64,000 bases of DNA from Arctopsyche grandis (lineage: Eukaryota > Arthropoda > Insecta > Trichoptera > Hydropsychidae). The notes beneath the pieces are model-generated. The model worked only from the letters and a program-made list of their open reading frames with translations. It was not told the origin of the DNA and made no database searches. Made by a program: the position numbers and the translations under genes. Where the stretch lies: assembly GCF_051622035.1 (NCBI RefSeq), contig NC_135365.1:4640501-4704500 (forward strand), given 5' to 3'. Each line of letters starts with the position of its first letter. Position 1 is the first letter of the stretch. Of the stretch, positions 1-11,780 are shown piece by piece.

Positions 1-589
1 CGGAACTGAAATAGTTATGGGGATCCGGAACTGAAACGAGAATCTGGATCCGGAATTGAAACAGTAATCGGGATCCGGAACTGAAATAGTTATGGGGATC
101 CGGAACTGAAACAGCAATCTGGATCCGGAACTGAAAAAGGAATCAGGATGTGAAACTGTAACAGTTATGGGGATGCGGAATTGAAACAGGTAAGGGGATC
201 TGGAACTGAAACAGTAATTGGGATCTGGAACTGAAACAGTAATCGAGATCCGGAACTGATACAGTAATTGAAATCCAGAATTGAAAAAGGCATCCGGATC
301 CGGAATTAAAACAGTAATCGGGATCCGGAACTGAAATAGTTATGGGGATCCGGAATTGAAACAGCAATCTGGATCCGGAACTGAAAAAGGAATCAGGATG
401 TGGAACTGTAACAGTTATGGGGATGCGGAATTGAAACAGGTAAGGGAATCTGGAACTGAAACAGTAATTGGGATCCGGAACTGAAACAGTAATCGAGATC
501 CGGAACTGATGCAGTAATTGAAATCCAGAATTGAAAAAGGCATCCGGATCCGGAATTGAAACAGTAATCGGGATCCGGAACTGAAACAT
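1..589. repeat. 25-bp minisatellite with 250-bp higher-order period
   Basis: The stretch is made of about 23.6 head-to-tail copies of a 25-bp monomer with core CGGAACTGAAACAG followed by a variable block and GGATC. Monomers differ from each other, but the series repeats every ten monomers: the same monomer order recurs at positions 61, 311 and 561, giving a 250-bp higher-order unit. The array runs off the left edge of the window, so its full length is unknown. The long open frame on the minus strand (143-589) is a by-product of the stop-free monomer, not a gene. Confidence 0.95.
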
Positions 590-692
590 TACATATTTAC
601 ATACTTACAAAATCTCTTTCGAAATTATATATTAGATGTAAATGTAGACAAAAATAAAAATATTTCATACTGAATTTACAAGTCTTTCCCTG

Positions 693-758
693 TCAATTGC
701 GTTTTCGATTATCCAGATTTTTCATCCCCAATTAGTCCGGATAATCGAGGTTCTACTG
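693..758. repeat. pogo/Tigger-like terminal inverted repeat remnant
   Basis: Reading the minus strand from 760, the sequence TACAGTAGAACCTCGATTAT continues into TCCGGACTAATTGGGGATG. This is the look of a pogo/Tigger-type terminus beside its TA target dinucleotide. A second, weaker CGATTATCC motif lies about 30 bases away at 706-715. No transposase is visible, so this is probably the end of a short non-autonomous copy or a solo end. The left boundary is a guess. Confidence 0.45.
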
Positions 759-759
759 T

Positions 760-3700
760 ACATACATACATATGTATGTTTGTACATACATTTCTGTGGA
801 TAGTAAAGGAAAATACTAACGGTTGGGCTTTGCTTTGCTTTCAGCTACAGTCCAAGCTCTAACTTTGACTCTACAAAAAGGATTAAAAAATTTACAATTA
901 AAAATACAACTTTGATTACGCCAGGACTTTAATCCGAGTTATAAAATTTTCAAGCAAGTTTCCACAGTAATAGAACGACGTTTTTAAATCCAATCTTCAT
1001 TTATGTATCTCGTAAATCTAACAAAGCTACATATGTACATATGTATGTTTGTACTCATACATATATTCATTTAAAAACTTGCTCAGTTATTTTTTTTATT
1101 TTTATTTAGAGTGGGGAATAAAACAGTATACTTTTGATTTAGAAAAATTAACAATAATATAATAGTTTATACTTGCATAATAGAATTTAGTAACCCAGTT
1201 TCAGCACGACAATGTAACTGTCGCTAAAGCTATTTAGAAAAACAACGACCGTTTCGAATTAATTGTTTTGAAATCGTGTTATTTCAGACTTTGAGTGTGT
1301 TTAGTCGGAAATTTACGATTAAATATTAAATCAAAATGGAAATACTATTGGAAATTTTCAATGAAAATAAACACATATTTATACACGTACGTATAAACTA
1401 GTAAAATGGAACTATGGAGTTATTTGATCGTATTCATGTCTCAAACAATAAAATTAGTACATGATATATGTAGGATATAATTAAAAAAATCATATTAAAA
1501 ACTTGTGCTGTGAAAGTTTTTTCTAGAAAATTTATATTTAATACATCTATATCTAAGAGATTATTAATTAATACAATTTAATTATTTTGAGATCGTAAGA
1601 TCAGCTATTGAAACTTAAGTAGGTTGAATAAAATATGCGATTTCTTTTTAATGTAAATTGACTTATTTGAATTTAAGATGCATTTCCTTTCATGTAAAGA
1701 CATCATGTTTTTATTTATTTTTGAATTAAACATTCCTCTGATTGTTAATGGAATATAGAAGATAATAATTTGCCAAGTGCTGTCAGTGAAGTTGATATAA
1801 TGGATATAGGTCATTTAACTTCTTACGTGCAAATATTGGATCTATATAAAATTTAATTTCCACAATAAAAAATGCAATATTACACACCGGTAAGCATTAC
1901 TTTCCGCTCGATTGATTTTGATGAATTTTTTATCACATTCAGTCAATCTTATTTGAAATTTTCAAATATTTATATAAATACTGGTGGCATTTTTTCCATA
2001 TTTGCAATATGACTATACATACATATAGTAGGTGAATGTTATACAATAGGCGAGTATCATTTAAATCAACGGTTAGATTTCTGTATGACGATTAGCATAC
2101 TACAAAGTGATGTTTTTAAAATAATCACTCGGTCAGTCAGCTACATTCTACACGTTTTAAAGTATTATCCATCACTTTCCTTAGTGTAATTTCTGAAATT
2201 TTTCGAATTACCGTTCGGTTGTTTAATTCATTTTCTCGACAGTTTGAGGTCGATAATCTTATATTTTCTCCTTCAAATAGCACAACAGAGTGGTAAATAA
2301 GATAAGCAAGTAAGTCAAAATGAGACATGAAACTTCAATGGAATTTTGTGCAGTTTGTATTCGTCTTGTTAGAACAAAATCATTCTAAAAAATAAAGACT
2401 TGAAAAATGATTACATACGATGTTAAATATTTATTTGGAGTCATGCTAATCTCTTCTTAATAACAATAAATTATTTTGATCAGTAACTATAGGTATAATA
2501 AACAGTCTTTTGTTGTTATAATAAATAAAATGATCAGTTTTTATCAATTGGATGGTCAGTTACTATAATAAATGACCAGTATCTAATAATACAGTCAATA
2601 TTGTGGTCGGTAAATATAGTGTACGGTCAGTTACAATATAATTTGATTTTAAAATGCTTTTAGTATTCATATGTATTAAATATCAATCCAGTGATTAAGA
2701 TTTGTTTTACAAATTATTTTTCTTATAAATATTTGTTGTATTATCTAGTTTGGATTTGATATTTTATTATATACACACACACACACATACATGTTTTTTA
2801 TTACACATTATTACACATTGTCACACTATTTTTGAAATTAGAGTCCTTTAAGTCGACGATCCAAATAAAATTTTTTTAAGTTAATCTGTGATTACTATAA
2901 GGTATATTAAATGGTTAGCAACCGTTACAATTGGTCGATAAATAAAATAAACGGAATTGAATGTAAGTACATAATTGGTTAGTTTCTTTTATATTTGATT
3001 ATTAATTTGACATATGAAGCTCTATTGTGATATTTATTTTTGAGACCGAAAACACGCAAATAATTGTACAGAATGGACATTTTGACGAATCGTACATACT
3101 TAATAAATAAACTAATGAATTAACTGACCTAACTAGAATGCAGCTAATAATCATTTTTCTTGTGTTTCATGGTTTCTGAATGATTGCAATTTATGACTGA
3201 TTAAAAATTCGATCACCTCATATTAAATACCGAACGATGAATTTGGTAAAACTTTATTTTTTTCACTCTAAATATGCATATTATGAAATGATATTATATT
3301 CTATCCTACATCATAGTGCTAGCTATGTACTTACAAATAGAAGGCATTATACTCGTATACTATAATAGTAGCCCGTTGTTTCTCACGTTGCTAAAAATCT
3401 TTTCACTGCACTTAATGGCATACTTTTCGCGCATTATTATTGTCCTGTTTCGAGCAAGAAGAGCCTTTCAAGAGATTAAATACCAGACGGTAGTTGAAAG
3501 AAAATGGCCGATACAACAAAGCCAAAAATGTATTATTACGTATTATACTACGTGCGGTATAGTGTTAGACTACAACGAGCCGTCTGAAATCATTTTGGGT
3601 CAAATATTAAACACGATAAGGGAGAAAACAACGACCGTAAAAACTTTTATGAATACGAAAATGATAAGAAGTTATTTTTACGCTTCTGAAATGGAGCTGA

Positions 3701-4440
3701 TGAAGGCTTTTATCTGCGGTTTTTTTTATTATTATTCACATACGTATGTATGTATGTAAATATGGTTATTAGACGCTTCTGAATATGCAGTTGATAAACA
3801 TACGATAACTCGATGAATTTCATATGAGGAAAATGCACCGGACACGTATAAACTTATGCAAGCTGTTTTTGCATACTACTGTTTGGAAACTTTGCACATT
3901 TTGAATAGAAAAACCGTGAAAAATCATTTTAATAGTAATATTCAATCTAATATGTTTTTGATGTTGCGTGTTTTGCGACTGACAGATGAGTTCCGAGCGT
4001 GAAAATGTACATAGAAATTGTGATTTTTTTTATGTATTTATTTTTCATCGTATAGTTGACTCTTTTTTTTTATTATTTTTTTGAAAGGAAGAAGTGGACT
4101 ATTTTTTGTCGTGATTGGGGTTTTATGTCACCGAGGATACAATAAGCAATGATAAAAAAGAAATAAAAACAAAGTTCCATTAAAATTTTACGTCTTCGAA
4201 ATGTTTGCTTTCGCTCTATTTGCGTTGAATATAAAAATTGATTTTCTTCGAAAATACGTCGTAAAGTCTTTGTATCTTTGACATAAAACTCAAAATGCCA
4301 AAAGCGTAACTTTTTTCATATATGTATATGTTTTTTATATTTAATTAAGGAAAAAAAATACCCAATGCGCCTTCCTGGCGAGAATAAATTGTACATTTGA
4401 TACAAATATTATATAGGTACAAAGTAAATACATATTCATA
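760..4440. other. AT-rich stretch without a supported gene
   Basis: This is AT-rich sequence with short TACATATGTA palindromes, a (CA)n tract near 2,770-2,790 and scattered short open frames. The longest is a 147-codon plus-strand frame at 3,316-3,759. It shows no recognisable domain and ends in microsatellite sequence, so I do not call it. Confidence 0.6.
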
Positions 4441-4506
4441 GGGTTAACATCCAGAGACATCTATGGTCAAATTTGTATATTTCAGCATTTTTTGTTTTGA
4501 TTTTCA

Positions 4507-4647
4507 GGTGGATATTATGGAAGGATTTCTTTAAGTGGTGTTTTGAAATACAACGAGACATGCAAAACTTGGAATGCTTCTAGAAGTCTTAGCAGAGGGA
4601 GATTTTATGCGGTTGCACTTGTCATTCCATACGATTCAATTATTTGA
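4507..4647 (+). pseudogene. Kelch-repeat exon remnant
   Basis: A pyrimidine-rich tract ending TTTTGATTTTCAG at 4,507 looks like a 3' splice site in phase 1. The frame that follows reads GGYYGRISLSGVLKYNE, then CKTWNASRSLSRGRFYAVAL, then an in-frame TGA at 4,645. The paired glycines, the Y six residues before a T-W pair, and the R-x-Y-A-V-A block match one Kelch blade (Kelch proteins form beta-propellers, often as ubiquitin-ligase adaptors). The next blade should follow but is replaced by a stop, and no partner exon is visible nearby. I read it as a single stranded exon or a broken copy. A chance resemblance is possible because only one blade is present. Confidence 0.45.
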
Positions 4648-4659
4648 TCGGCTGCAGAT

Positions 4660-5100
4660 TTTATTTCATCTAAATATGTACGTAGTAACAACAGATGAAG
4701 TTTTGTGATTATGCGAATATTCTAACTCGAGATTTTGACTGATTCGAACTCAGAATTGATCACTGATCACGTTTACTCATGTAGAAAAAATGTGTGTGTC
4801 TGAAAATTTACATTTGTATTCTTTATGTACTAACTTATAGTTGATAAGGTTTTGGTCAGAATTCGTAAACCGGAAGAAGTATTTTTTTTAAAACAATATT
4901 TCATTATTTTAAATTATTTTTATTTTCTTGATATTTGATATGTGTAATAATTATAGTGATTTAAAGTAATAAAAAAATATCGAACGAAATCCAACGACCG
5001 GAATTAGAATTTTTGTCTTGTGTAAGTTTCCCTACATTTGCGCTCAATTTGTATCGAAAATGCTCTCATAACCGGTATCTGTGAACGAGTATGTGTATTT
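4660..5100 (-). repeat. dispersed repeat family R, decayed copy
   Basis: The segment contains blocks found in several other places, such as GATTTTGACTGATTCGAACT (also near 11,250) and GTGTAAGTTTCCCTACATTT, which is the reverse complement of a block at 14,510 and 33,300. The family has no visible coding capacity or clear termini. Copies lie near 11.2, 14.4, 16.6, 33.2, 34.6, 48.8 and 50.1 kb. Confidence 0.6.
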
Positions 5101-5313
5101 AATTATCGACTTTTGTTTTGTGACCTTCTTATATTCCTCAAATACATACAGATAAAGTAACGGGTTGATCAAATCCGATTTTTTTTTGTGTACATATGTA
5201 TAATCAGAAAATAAATGTAGTACAATATAATCATTATATTTATTAATTGATTTTATAAAAAATGTAATGCCTTTAGTGACAGATTTCCCTAATGCCTCAA
5301 CACAAACAATAAT

Positions 5314-5593
5314 GACTTATGGCTGAATGGACACTTGGCCGAATTGAAATTAGGCCGATGGATTTTTGACCGAATGGATATTTGGCCGATTGTGTATCGA
5401 AATTCCTCAAAACTCATTGAAAACATATACGTTATTCAAAAATCGTCTTGACCTCATTGAAATTTGATATTTTTTATAAATTTAAACAATTAATAGCTTC
5501 ATTCGGTTAAATATCCGTCGGCCTAATGTACGTTCGGCCAAACGTTCGTCGGCCTAGTGTCCGTTGGCCAAGTGTCCATTCGCCCAATAGTCC
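5314..5593. repeat. foldback element built of GGCCGAAnGGACA motifs
   Basis: The left arm (about 5,314-5,390) and right arm (about 5,510-5,593) are inverted copies: GAATGGACACTTGGCC on the left faces GGCCAAGTGTCCATTC on the right. Each arm consists of several variants of a short motif, GGCCGA followed by a short spacer and GGACA or GGATA. The centre is ordinary AT-rich DNA. Total length is about 280 bp and there is no coding capacity. It fits a non-autonomous foldback/MITE type element. Confidence 0.75.
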
Positions 5594-5599
5594 ATCAAC

Positions 5600-8300
5600 T
5601 AGATATATACATATTTAAATATAGAAGTGATAAATAATAATAATAAAAAATCGAAAGAATATATAACCGAAAAGAACGAAATGGCATAAATAATTTAAAC
5701 TAAACCGCATATAAAATACATGCATCAATTTCAACATTCGCCAGATGAAATGGAATCGAAAGCGCTCAGTTCCATTTCAAAAATTACCTTATAGATTATT
5801 TTCGTTTCCCCATTCAAATATTAAAAAAAAAATCAATCAAATCAACGAGCTTAAGCCAATATTGAATACCAATTCAAATCACACCGTTTAAATAATTGGC
5901 ATTCTACATAGCTAATTTCACAGGTGGGAATTCTATTTACCGTTTCGAGATTCGATCACCTTACAATTTATTCATCGAACAATTCCAATTTAAATTTGCA
6001 TCGAATCAAATATTATATATGTACGTTTGCATAATATATAAGTACTTTTTCAATTGTGTATAATTTATATTGAAATTTTCTCCCGGATAAAAAGTAACAA
6101 GCATCAGGTTTTATAATATAATATGGCAAGTTTTGTTGCCGACGGCATCTTTGAAGATCTCAAAAGAAGTTCCGTACCTACTTTTTCTCTCCTCGAGTTT
6201 TACGTTTGACGTCATTCGAGAAAGCGTTCAGAAGAAGTACTGTTGGATTTTACAAATTGAACGGGAAAACACTTTTATCCTCTTATTATTGGCGAGACTT
6301 TAATTTGCCGGGAAAATTACAGGTTTAGAAAATACTAAGGCCAATTCGTAGATGTTTTTCGTTTACAGAGGGTCGTCAGATCGTTCTCGAAGAATAAATG
6401 TTGTAGTCTTAAACTAAAAATAACATAACTATAGTGCTCGCAATGATTTAAAATTAAATAACTGTCGGTAGTCATATCGATATTTCGAAAAGACTACCAA
6501 ATTTACTGGGTTCAAGTATTTTAGGGTTTCGCTGTATTTGCTGGTAGATATTTCACGTCGATTTGACAGCCCTGTTTTTATCATTTATTTGAGTTGAGAT
6601 CTTCCTTCAATGAATGACGTTTATTTTGCGATTTCTCGTTATCAATTCGAAACGAAACAACAACGCTTTGTTCGTTTCGTTGTGTAAATTGGCAACGTTT
6701 CACTCCTGTCGATATTATTATTGGCTACCTTCGTCATCGTCGACACCAATTCCTTTCTCTCGTGGTTTTGCCGTGTCAATCAACCATCTTTTGTTTCCAC
6801 ATAGACAGTACTTACGAATTGTGACTTGTTTTAAATACGATAGAGATCCCTTTGTTAAGAACGCAACCTTTGAAATCGAAGCACCGAGCTTTGCGAGGAT
6901 GTCTTTTGTATAGAGTTTTGGAACTTTTCAAACAACTATTTTTTATTTTATTTTTAAATGCTTTTTATTATTACGAAATTATGTTCACAATACATCATAT
7001 ATCTATTTTAATAGCTACTGATCTACTGATCATTTTCTATTTTACAATTAATTTTAATTTGGTTAGTAATCATAGTATTATATGATTCGAATGTTAATCT
7101 ACAGCATAATAGGAAAAAAGAGCTCAAAAACCTATTTACAATCCTTATAAATGCTCATAATACACCTAATACATAATATTAATTAAAGACTCTCTAAAAT
7201 CGATGACCTAAAGCAGATTGTGTTTAGGTAATCTGTGTGTTATACCTGAAGGGTATAGACATTTTGTTGTAATCACCGAGACTCTTCACAAGTGTGTTAG
7301 TATGGGTATTAGTGATTCTGTCATAGAATCTACTGGTTTGTTTGTTAGTAATGTCTGTAACAAACGGAATATTATATATGGCATGTAGTTTTTTCATGTT
7401 AATATACATATATGGGTGTATTATAAATTATTTTTAGGGATTTATTTTGTATTACTTGGAGCTTGGAAGGATTGGTATTCGAGGCGTTATTCATAATAAC
7501 AATTTGAATCTTACTAAAGCAATATAATATAGGTATAATCAAAGCAAAATAAATAGCCAACCAATGATTGAAATGAAGATAACAAATAAAATACTATTTA
7601 AGATAAATGAATTACTTTTGTTTTGAAGAAATTAAATTTAAACAATGGTACTGAAGGTGATGAGAAAATTATAAGTGTTAAATTTTAATGGCAATCATTT
7701 AGATTACAATCGTACATTTTGAAATTTTGATGGAATAGGTTTTTTTCTTATATTAAAATTAAAATTGTAGTAATTGTTATTACTAATCTTGTTATTAATA
7801 TTTTCTATTTCTCATCATATAGTAGTGCTTTTAGTTTTAAAGGTATCTTTGAAGTTCTTCTTTGCACTCTTTTTTTATTTTTGAAAGATTAGATGAATAG
7901 CGAAAAAACCTCGTTAAAAATTCAAATCTCCCTAAACTATTCACAAAATTTCAGGACATATTGATGTCTAACTGGAAGCTTTCATTCCGAGAAAAATCCT
8001 ACTCAATGCAGGTTGGTTGGCAACCCTAATTACATACGTACAAGACGAAGCTAACATTTAATTACTAGTTCGATACACAGATAATCTTCCGTCGCGATAC
8101 ACAGATTTATATAAATTATAAACGTTTGATCACATCGGCATTTCGCGGTCTTTGTGTATCATTTGTGCGAACAACTATAGAATGCGTGCCCTTTGATGTG
8201 TGAATATTGTTGGGTTAATTAAGATAAGGTTAATGTGGATGGATATAAGAGACGGGAAGCCGTTCTAGTAATTATCTATTAAACAGAGGGTGTATAGACT
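5600..8300. other. intergenic, no supported gene
   Basis: Mostly AT-rich. A less AT-rich zone at about 6,130-6,900 contains a 99-codon plus-strand frame (6,614-6,913) with no recognisable domain. I found no RNA gene here. Confidence 0.5.
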
Positions 8301-8333
8301 CAAAGGGAACTTAAGGTTTGGAATGTCGGCTAA

Positions 8334-8530
8334 CTCTCGAATCGAATTATCGATTCTGAAGACGTCGTCTTTGGAATGGGCGCGGACGTGGAAAATCTAG
8401 TAGAGTTTTCCGCGGCGACGGAAAAACCGACCAATTTCGATCGGCCTCTATTAGCCGGCTGTACGTGCGAGCTTTTGTACGGTTTGATAGTGACTCTAAA
8501 TCTTTTCTGTGATGATGACTTTCTGTAATG
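8334..8530 (+). other. GC-richer coding-like patch
   Basis: Base composition changes sharply from the surroundings. On the plus strand one frame is open from about 8,340 to a TAA at 8,527, reading through VENLVEFSAATEKP and NFDRPLLAGCTCELLYG. It has no obvious start and could be an internal exon, but I recognise no family. Two minus-strand frames (8,330-8,623) overlap it and are equally unproven. A GTACGT at 8,460-8,465 could act as a donor on the plus strand. Confidence 0.25.
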
Positions 8531-8611
8531 ATTTTGAAGTGGAAATACGTTTGTAGAAAATGTCCTGTAATAGTACATACATACACATATTTTTATTATT
8601 ATTATTATAAT

Positions 8612-9690
8612 TGTAAGAAGCAAGCTAGAGTATAATGATATTGTGTTGAATCCACATGAAGCAAATTACTATCTAATGATTGAAAAAGTGCAAAAAGCAT
8701 TTTTTCGTTTCCAATATACAAAGGAAAGTTACCCATATATCTACCCCATTATTTTCTTTTTGGACATTTAAGGTCGATTTGGGTATCACTTTTGATCCTC
8801 AATTCACTTTTCACAACCACATCAAGACAGTCGCTGACGTTTACTTTCGTCAACTTGGTTTTATCTTGAGATATGCTCGGTTATTCTCCAACTCTTTGTC
8901 TTCTCGCTTGATTTTCAACTTACTTGTGAGAAGTAAGCTAGAGTATAATGCGATTGTGAGGAATCTGCATGAAAAAAATTACTCTCTAATGATTGAGAAA
9001 GTGCAAAAAGAATTTCTTCCTTTGCTATATAGGAAAGAGTATGGATAATATCCATATCTCTATTCTACCTCTTTCCTTTTGTGCATGCTTGGATATAATT
9101 CTCTTGAACTTTGGAGAAACTTCTCATTAATTCGTTATGTTCTCCAGCTTCTACGTGGTAATACGTCATTCCCGTCGTTGCTGGAACAGTTGGGACTTTA
9201 TGTCTCTAATAATTACATATGTGTGTGGTAGATATCATCATTTGATGGTTTTATATCCTGCTCGCTCAGTTTTTTTATCGAATGGCTCCTACATATTCCA
9301 AGAGCTTTCCGACCTCTTAATGAAACCGTTGCTGTTGAGCCTGAATGTGATATTTTCGATTATTTTAAAACCTATCTATCTGGTAGCCTGCCCTCATCCT
9401 TATTTTTATAATTGAATGTGGTGTATGAGTAGAATTTTGATTTTCTCTCTTCCATTTGGGCCTCGCAGGGATGTTTTGTATTTACGGCTGGTTCTTATAT
9501 TGGTATTGGTATTATGTATTCTGTTTATTTGATATTTTTATTGTATCTACTATTATTAATGATTATTTATTAATGTATTTTAGTCTATAGATTTTTTGTT
9601 CTCTTATCTAATCCCTAATGCGACCATTGTGGCGAATTAGGGATTACTGTAATGCCACAATGGTCCAAACTTAAATAAATAAATAATTAG
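8612..9690 (+). mobile_element. non-LTR retrotransposon (LINE), 3' part, decayed
   Basis: The frame at 8,776-9,048 carries the C-terminal part of a jockey/CR1-like reverse transcriptase: KVDLGITFDPQFTFHNHIKT, then LGFILRYARLF, then LLVRSKLEYNAIV and VQKEFLPLLYRKEYG. It continues past a stop and a frame change with YNSLELWRNFSLI and NETVAVEPECDIFDYF. The block SKLEYN..VQKAFF occurs a second time just upstream (8,620-8,770), so two partial copies, or an internal duplication, are fused. The 3' end has a stem (ACCATTGTGGC at about 9,622 with GCCACAATGGT at about 9,653) and a TAAATAAATAAATAA tail at about 9,672. Endonuclease and RT core are absent, so it is inactive. Confidence 0.85.
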
Positions 9691-9699
9691 TTGACTTGG

Positions 9700-11190
9700 T
9701 GATTTACATTCATTGCAAGTTGTGTACATACGTATATAACAATTGTACCTATGTATACAACAATTGTTAATCCCAATTCACGAATGTGGGATTTTCAACA
9801 TAACGAATTTTCCCATAACTGCTTTAGTTTGATATAGTTTTTTTCCGATCTGATTCAAATTTTTTGATGGTTTCCAATTTAATTTGCTCACCGATCGTTG
9901 ACAATCGCTGGCGTATACCGTAAAAGCTTCGGATTTAATTCATCGATGTTGGTTTTAGGTAGCTGGATTGGGTGGTATGTACGCGTATACGAGTGTGTGT
10001 ATGGTACGTGGATAAAATTGAGCTGAAATTGAACGGGGGCTATGTAAATTTTCCGCCGTCGGAAAACTCGTCGGGTTTTGTCGACGATGCAGTGCTAAAT
10101 GCACCCGAACGTGATGCGCCCGTGGAAAATTTACTAGAGGGAATTTCCAGGGAAATGTCTCTTCGTGTATTGTTCTGTATTTTTAAGCGAGATTAAACTG
10201 TCGGTCGATGTTTCTTAAACTGCTGGTGAGCTATTATTATGATTTAACATATTATACATACATATGTATATACTGTCAGGTTCCGAAAGTAGTTTATAAT
10301 TTTTTAAATGTTGATTAGAATCATGAAGATTCAGCCAACATAAAATTTCAATACAAATTAAGGGAAATGAAAGAGATTCGTTTAATCACCGAATCTTTAT
10401 ACTATACTTTTAACTATCATTTAAGTATACTCGAAGAACACTTTGATCTTGAACTTAATATTGGAACAATGAACCGGAGAAACGCAAAGAAGATTAAGTA
10501 CTGACTATTGAGAGCTTGCGCTCAAACTGATTGGTAATAATTACTGATTGAATGAAATGACTGAATTGGTCGACTATTTTTGACCAATGATTGGAATTCC
10601 CGCAAATATTTTATCAAATCGCAATTTAATAGTTTTGTTATTCCCATGTATGATCCGTGTGAACCGTCTAAATTAGATCATGGGAACTTAGAAGTATCTG
10701 AGTACATAACAGTATTAATGTATATATACATACATAGGTGTGAAATGAATCTTATTAGTAGAAATTGAATATTAGAAAGCATAGTAAAATTTGTAAAGTA
10801 AGGTAAAGTTGAAGCGGAGAAGTCTAAAATTTTCACATAGTTATGTAATACCTATACTTAGCTTGACTCACAGTGTAGTTCTTTTAATGGTTTTTTACCC
10901 ACAATGTATGTACATGTAGTCAATTTTCGATATATGTATGTACATATTCTGCTTGAAGGTTTTACTAAAATATCATAAAAGTGCTGAAAAAAAATGATTT
11001 CAATCTTCATTGTTAGTTAATAAAGAAACAATGTTTGATAAATGTAATGTTTCAATGTCCACAGTTAATGTGTCACATATTTATTAATCAACATTCAAAA
11101 TTTGCACTGTAAAAGTGTTTGAATATGTCATTGTTTACAAACAGTCAATGGAATTTGTAGTCTTAATAGTGCTGTTACAATTTTTACTTT
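9700..11190. other. intergenic with a small GC-richer patch
   Basis: At 9,972-10,196 a 74-codon plus-strand frame coincides with a GC-richer island, reading NFPPSENSSGFVDDAVLN and APERDAPVENLLEGI in its centre. No family is recognisable and no splice sites are convincing. The rest is AT-rich and featureless. Confidence 0.3.
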
Positions 11191-11780
11191 ATCTATGTAC
11201 GTAGTAACAATAGATGAAGTTTTGCGATCATGCGAAAATTCGAACTCGAGATTTTGACTGATTCGAACTCAGAATCGATTACTGATCACGTTTTAATGAT
11301 CTAGAAAAAATGTGTGTGTGTGTTTGTGTATTTTGGGGATTTTTTCAACACCGTTAGTCCTATCGAACCGAAACTTAGTATCAGTTTCTGAAATTTTTAT
11401 CGACACTAGGTAAATTTTTTTCAAATTTATAAGTTGACCGGAAATGGTACCTCCCCTTATAGGTGTCCTCTTTTTCTAAGTTTTTGAATTCGATTTTCTC
11501 CCAAACTACTAACTGAATCGGACTGAATTTTTTTTACATGTACTAGAAATAATTATTTTTATAATTTTATATTTTTTAAATATTTTTATCTGAACCGGAA
11601 GTAGTACTTTTACTCTAGAGAATCGAGGTTTTTTATTTTTTTCTCAAAAGCCTTTTGATTTATCAAACTGAAATTTCATATCGGTCAGTTTAAGCTCAAT
11701 ACCAAGTTATGTATAAAATTTGGTAAGCGTCCGTCGACCGGAAGTGGCAGTTTACTCTTGTTTTTTAAATTATTATATTG
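11190..11780 (+). repeat. dispersed repeat family R, long copy
   Basis: This is one of the longest copies of the family. It includes GATTTTGACTGATTCGAACT near 11,250, a GACCGGAAATGGTACC block near 11,440, GAACCGGAAGTAGTACTTTT near 11,593 and GACCGGAAGTGGCAGTTTAC near 11,738. The same blocks occur in reverse order and orientation at 16.56-17.11, 34.56-35.07 and 50.15-50.64 kb. It contains no open frame of note. Confidence 0.7.

Noticed and set aside
143-589. 148-codon minus-strand frame rich in PDPDYCFSS-like repeats
   Set aside because: It is produced by the 25-bp minisatellite, which has no stop in this phase; there is no non-repeat part.
3316-3759. 147-codon plus-strand frame
   Set aside because: No domain, no splice or start context of note, and it ends in a TATGTATGTA microsatellite; a frame of this length can occur by chance.
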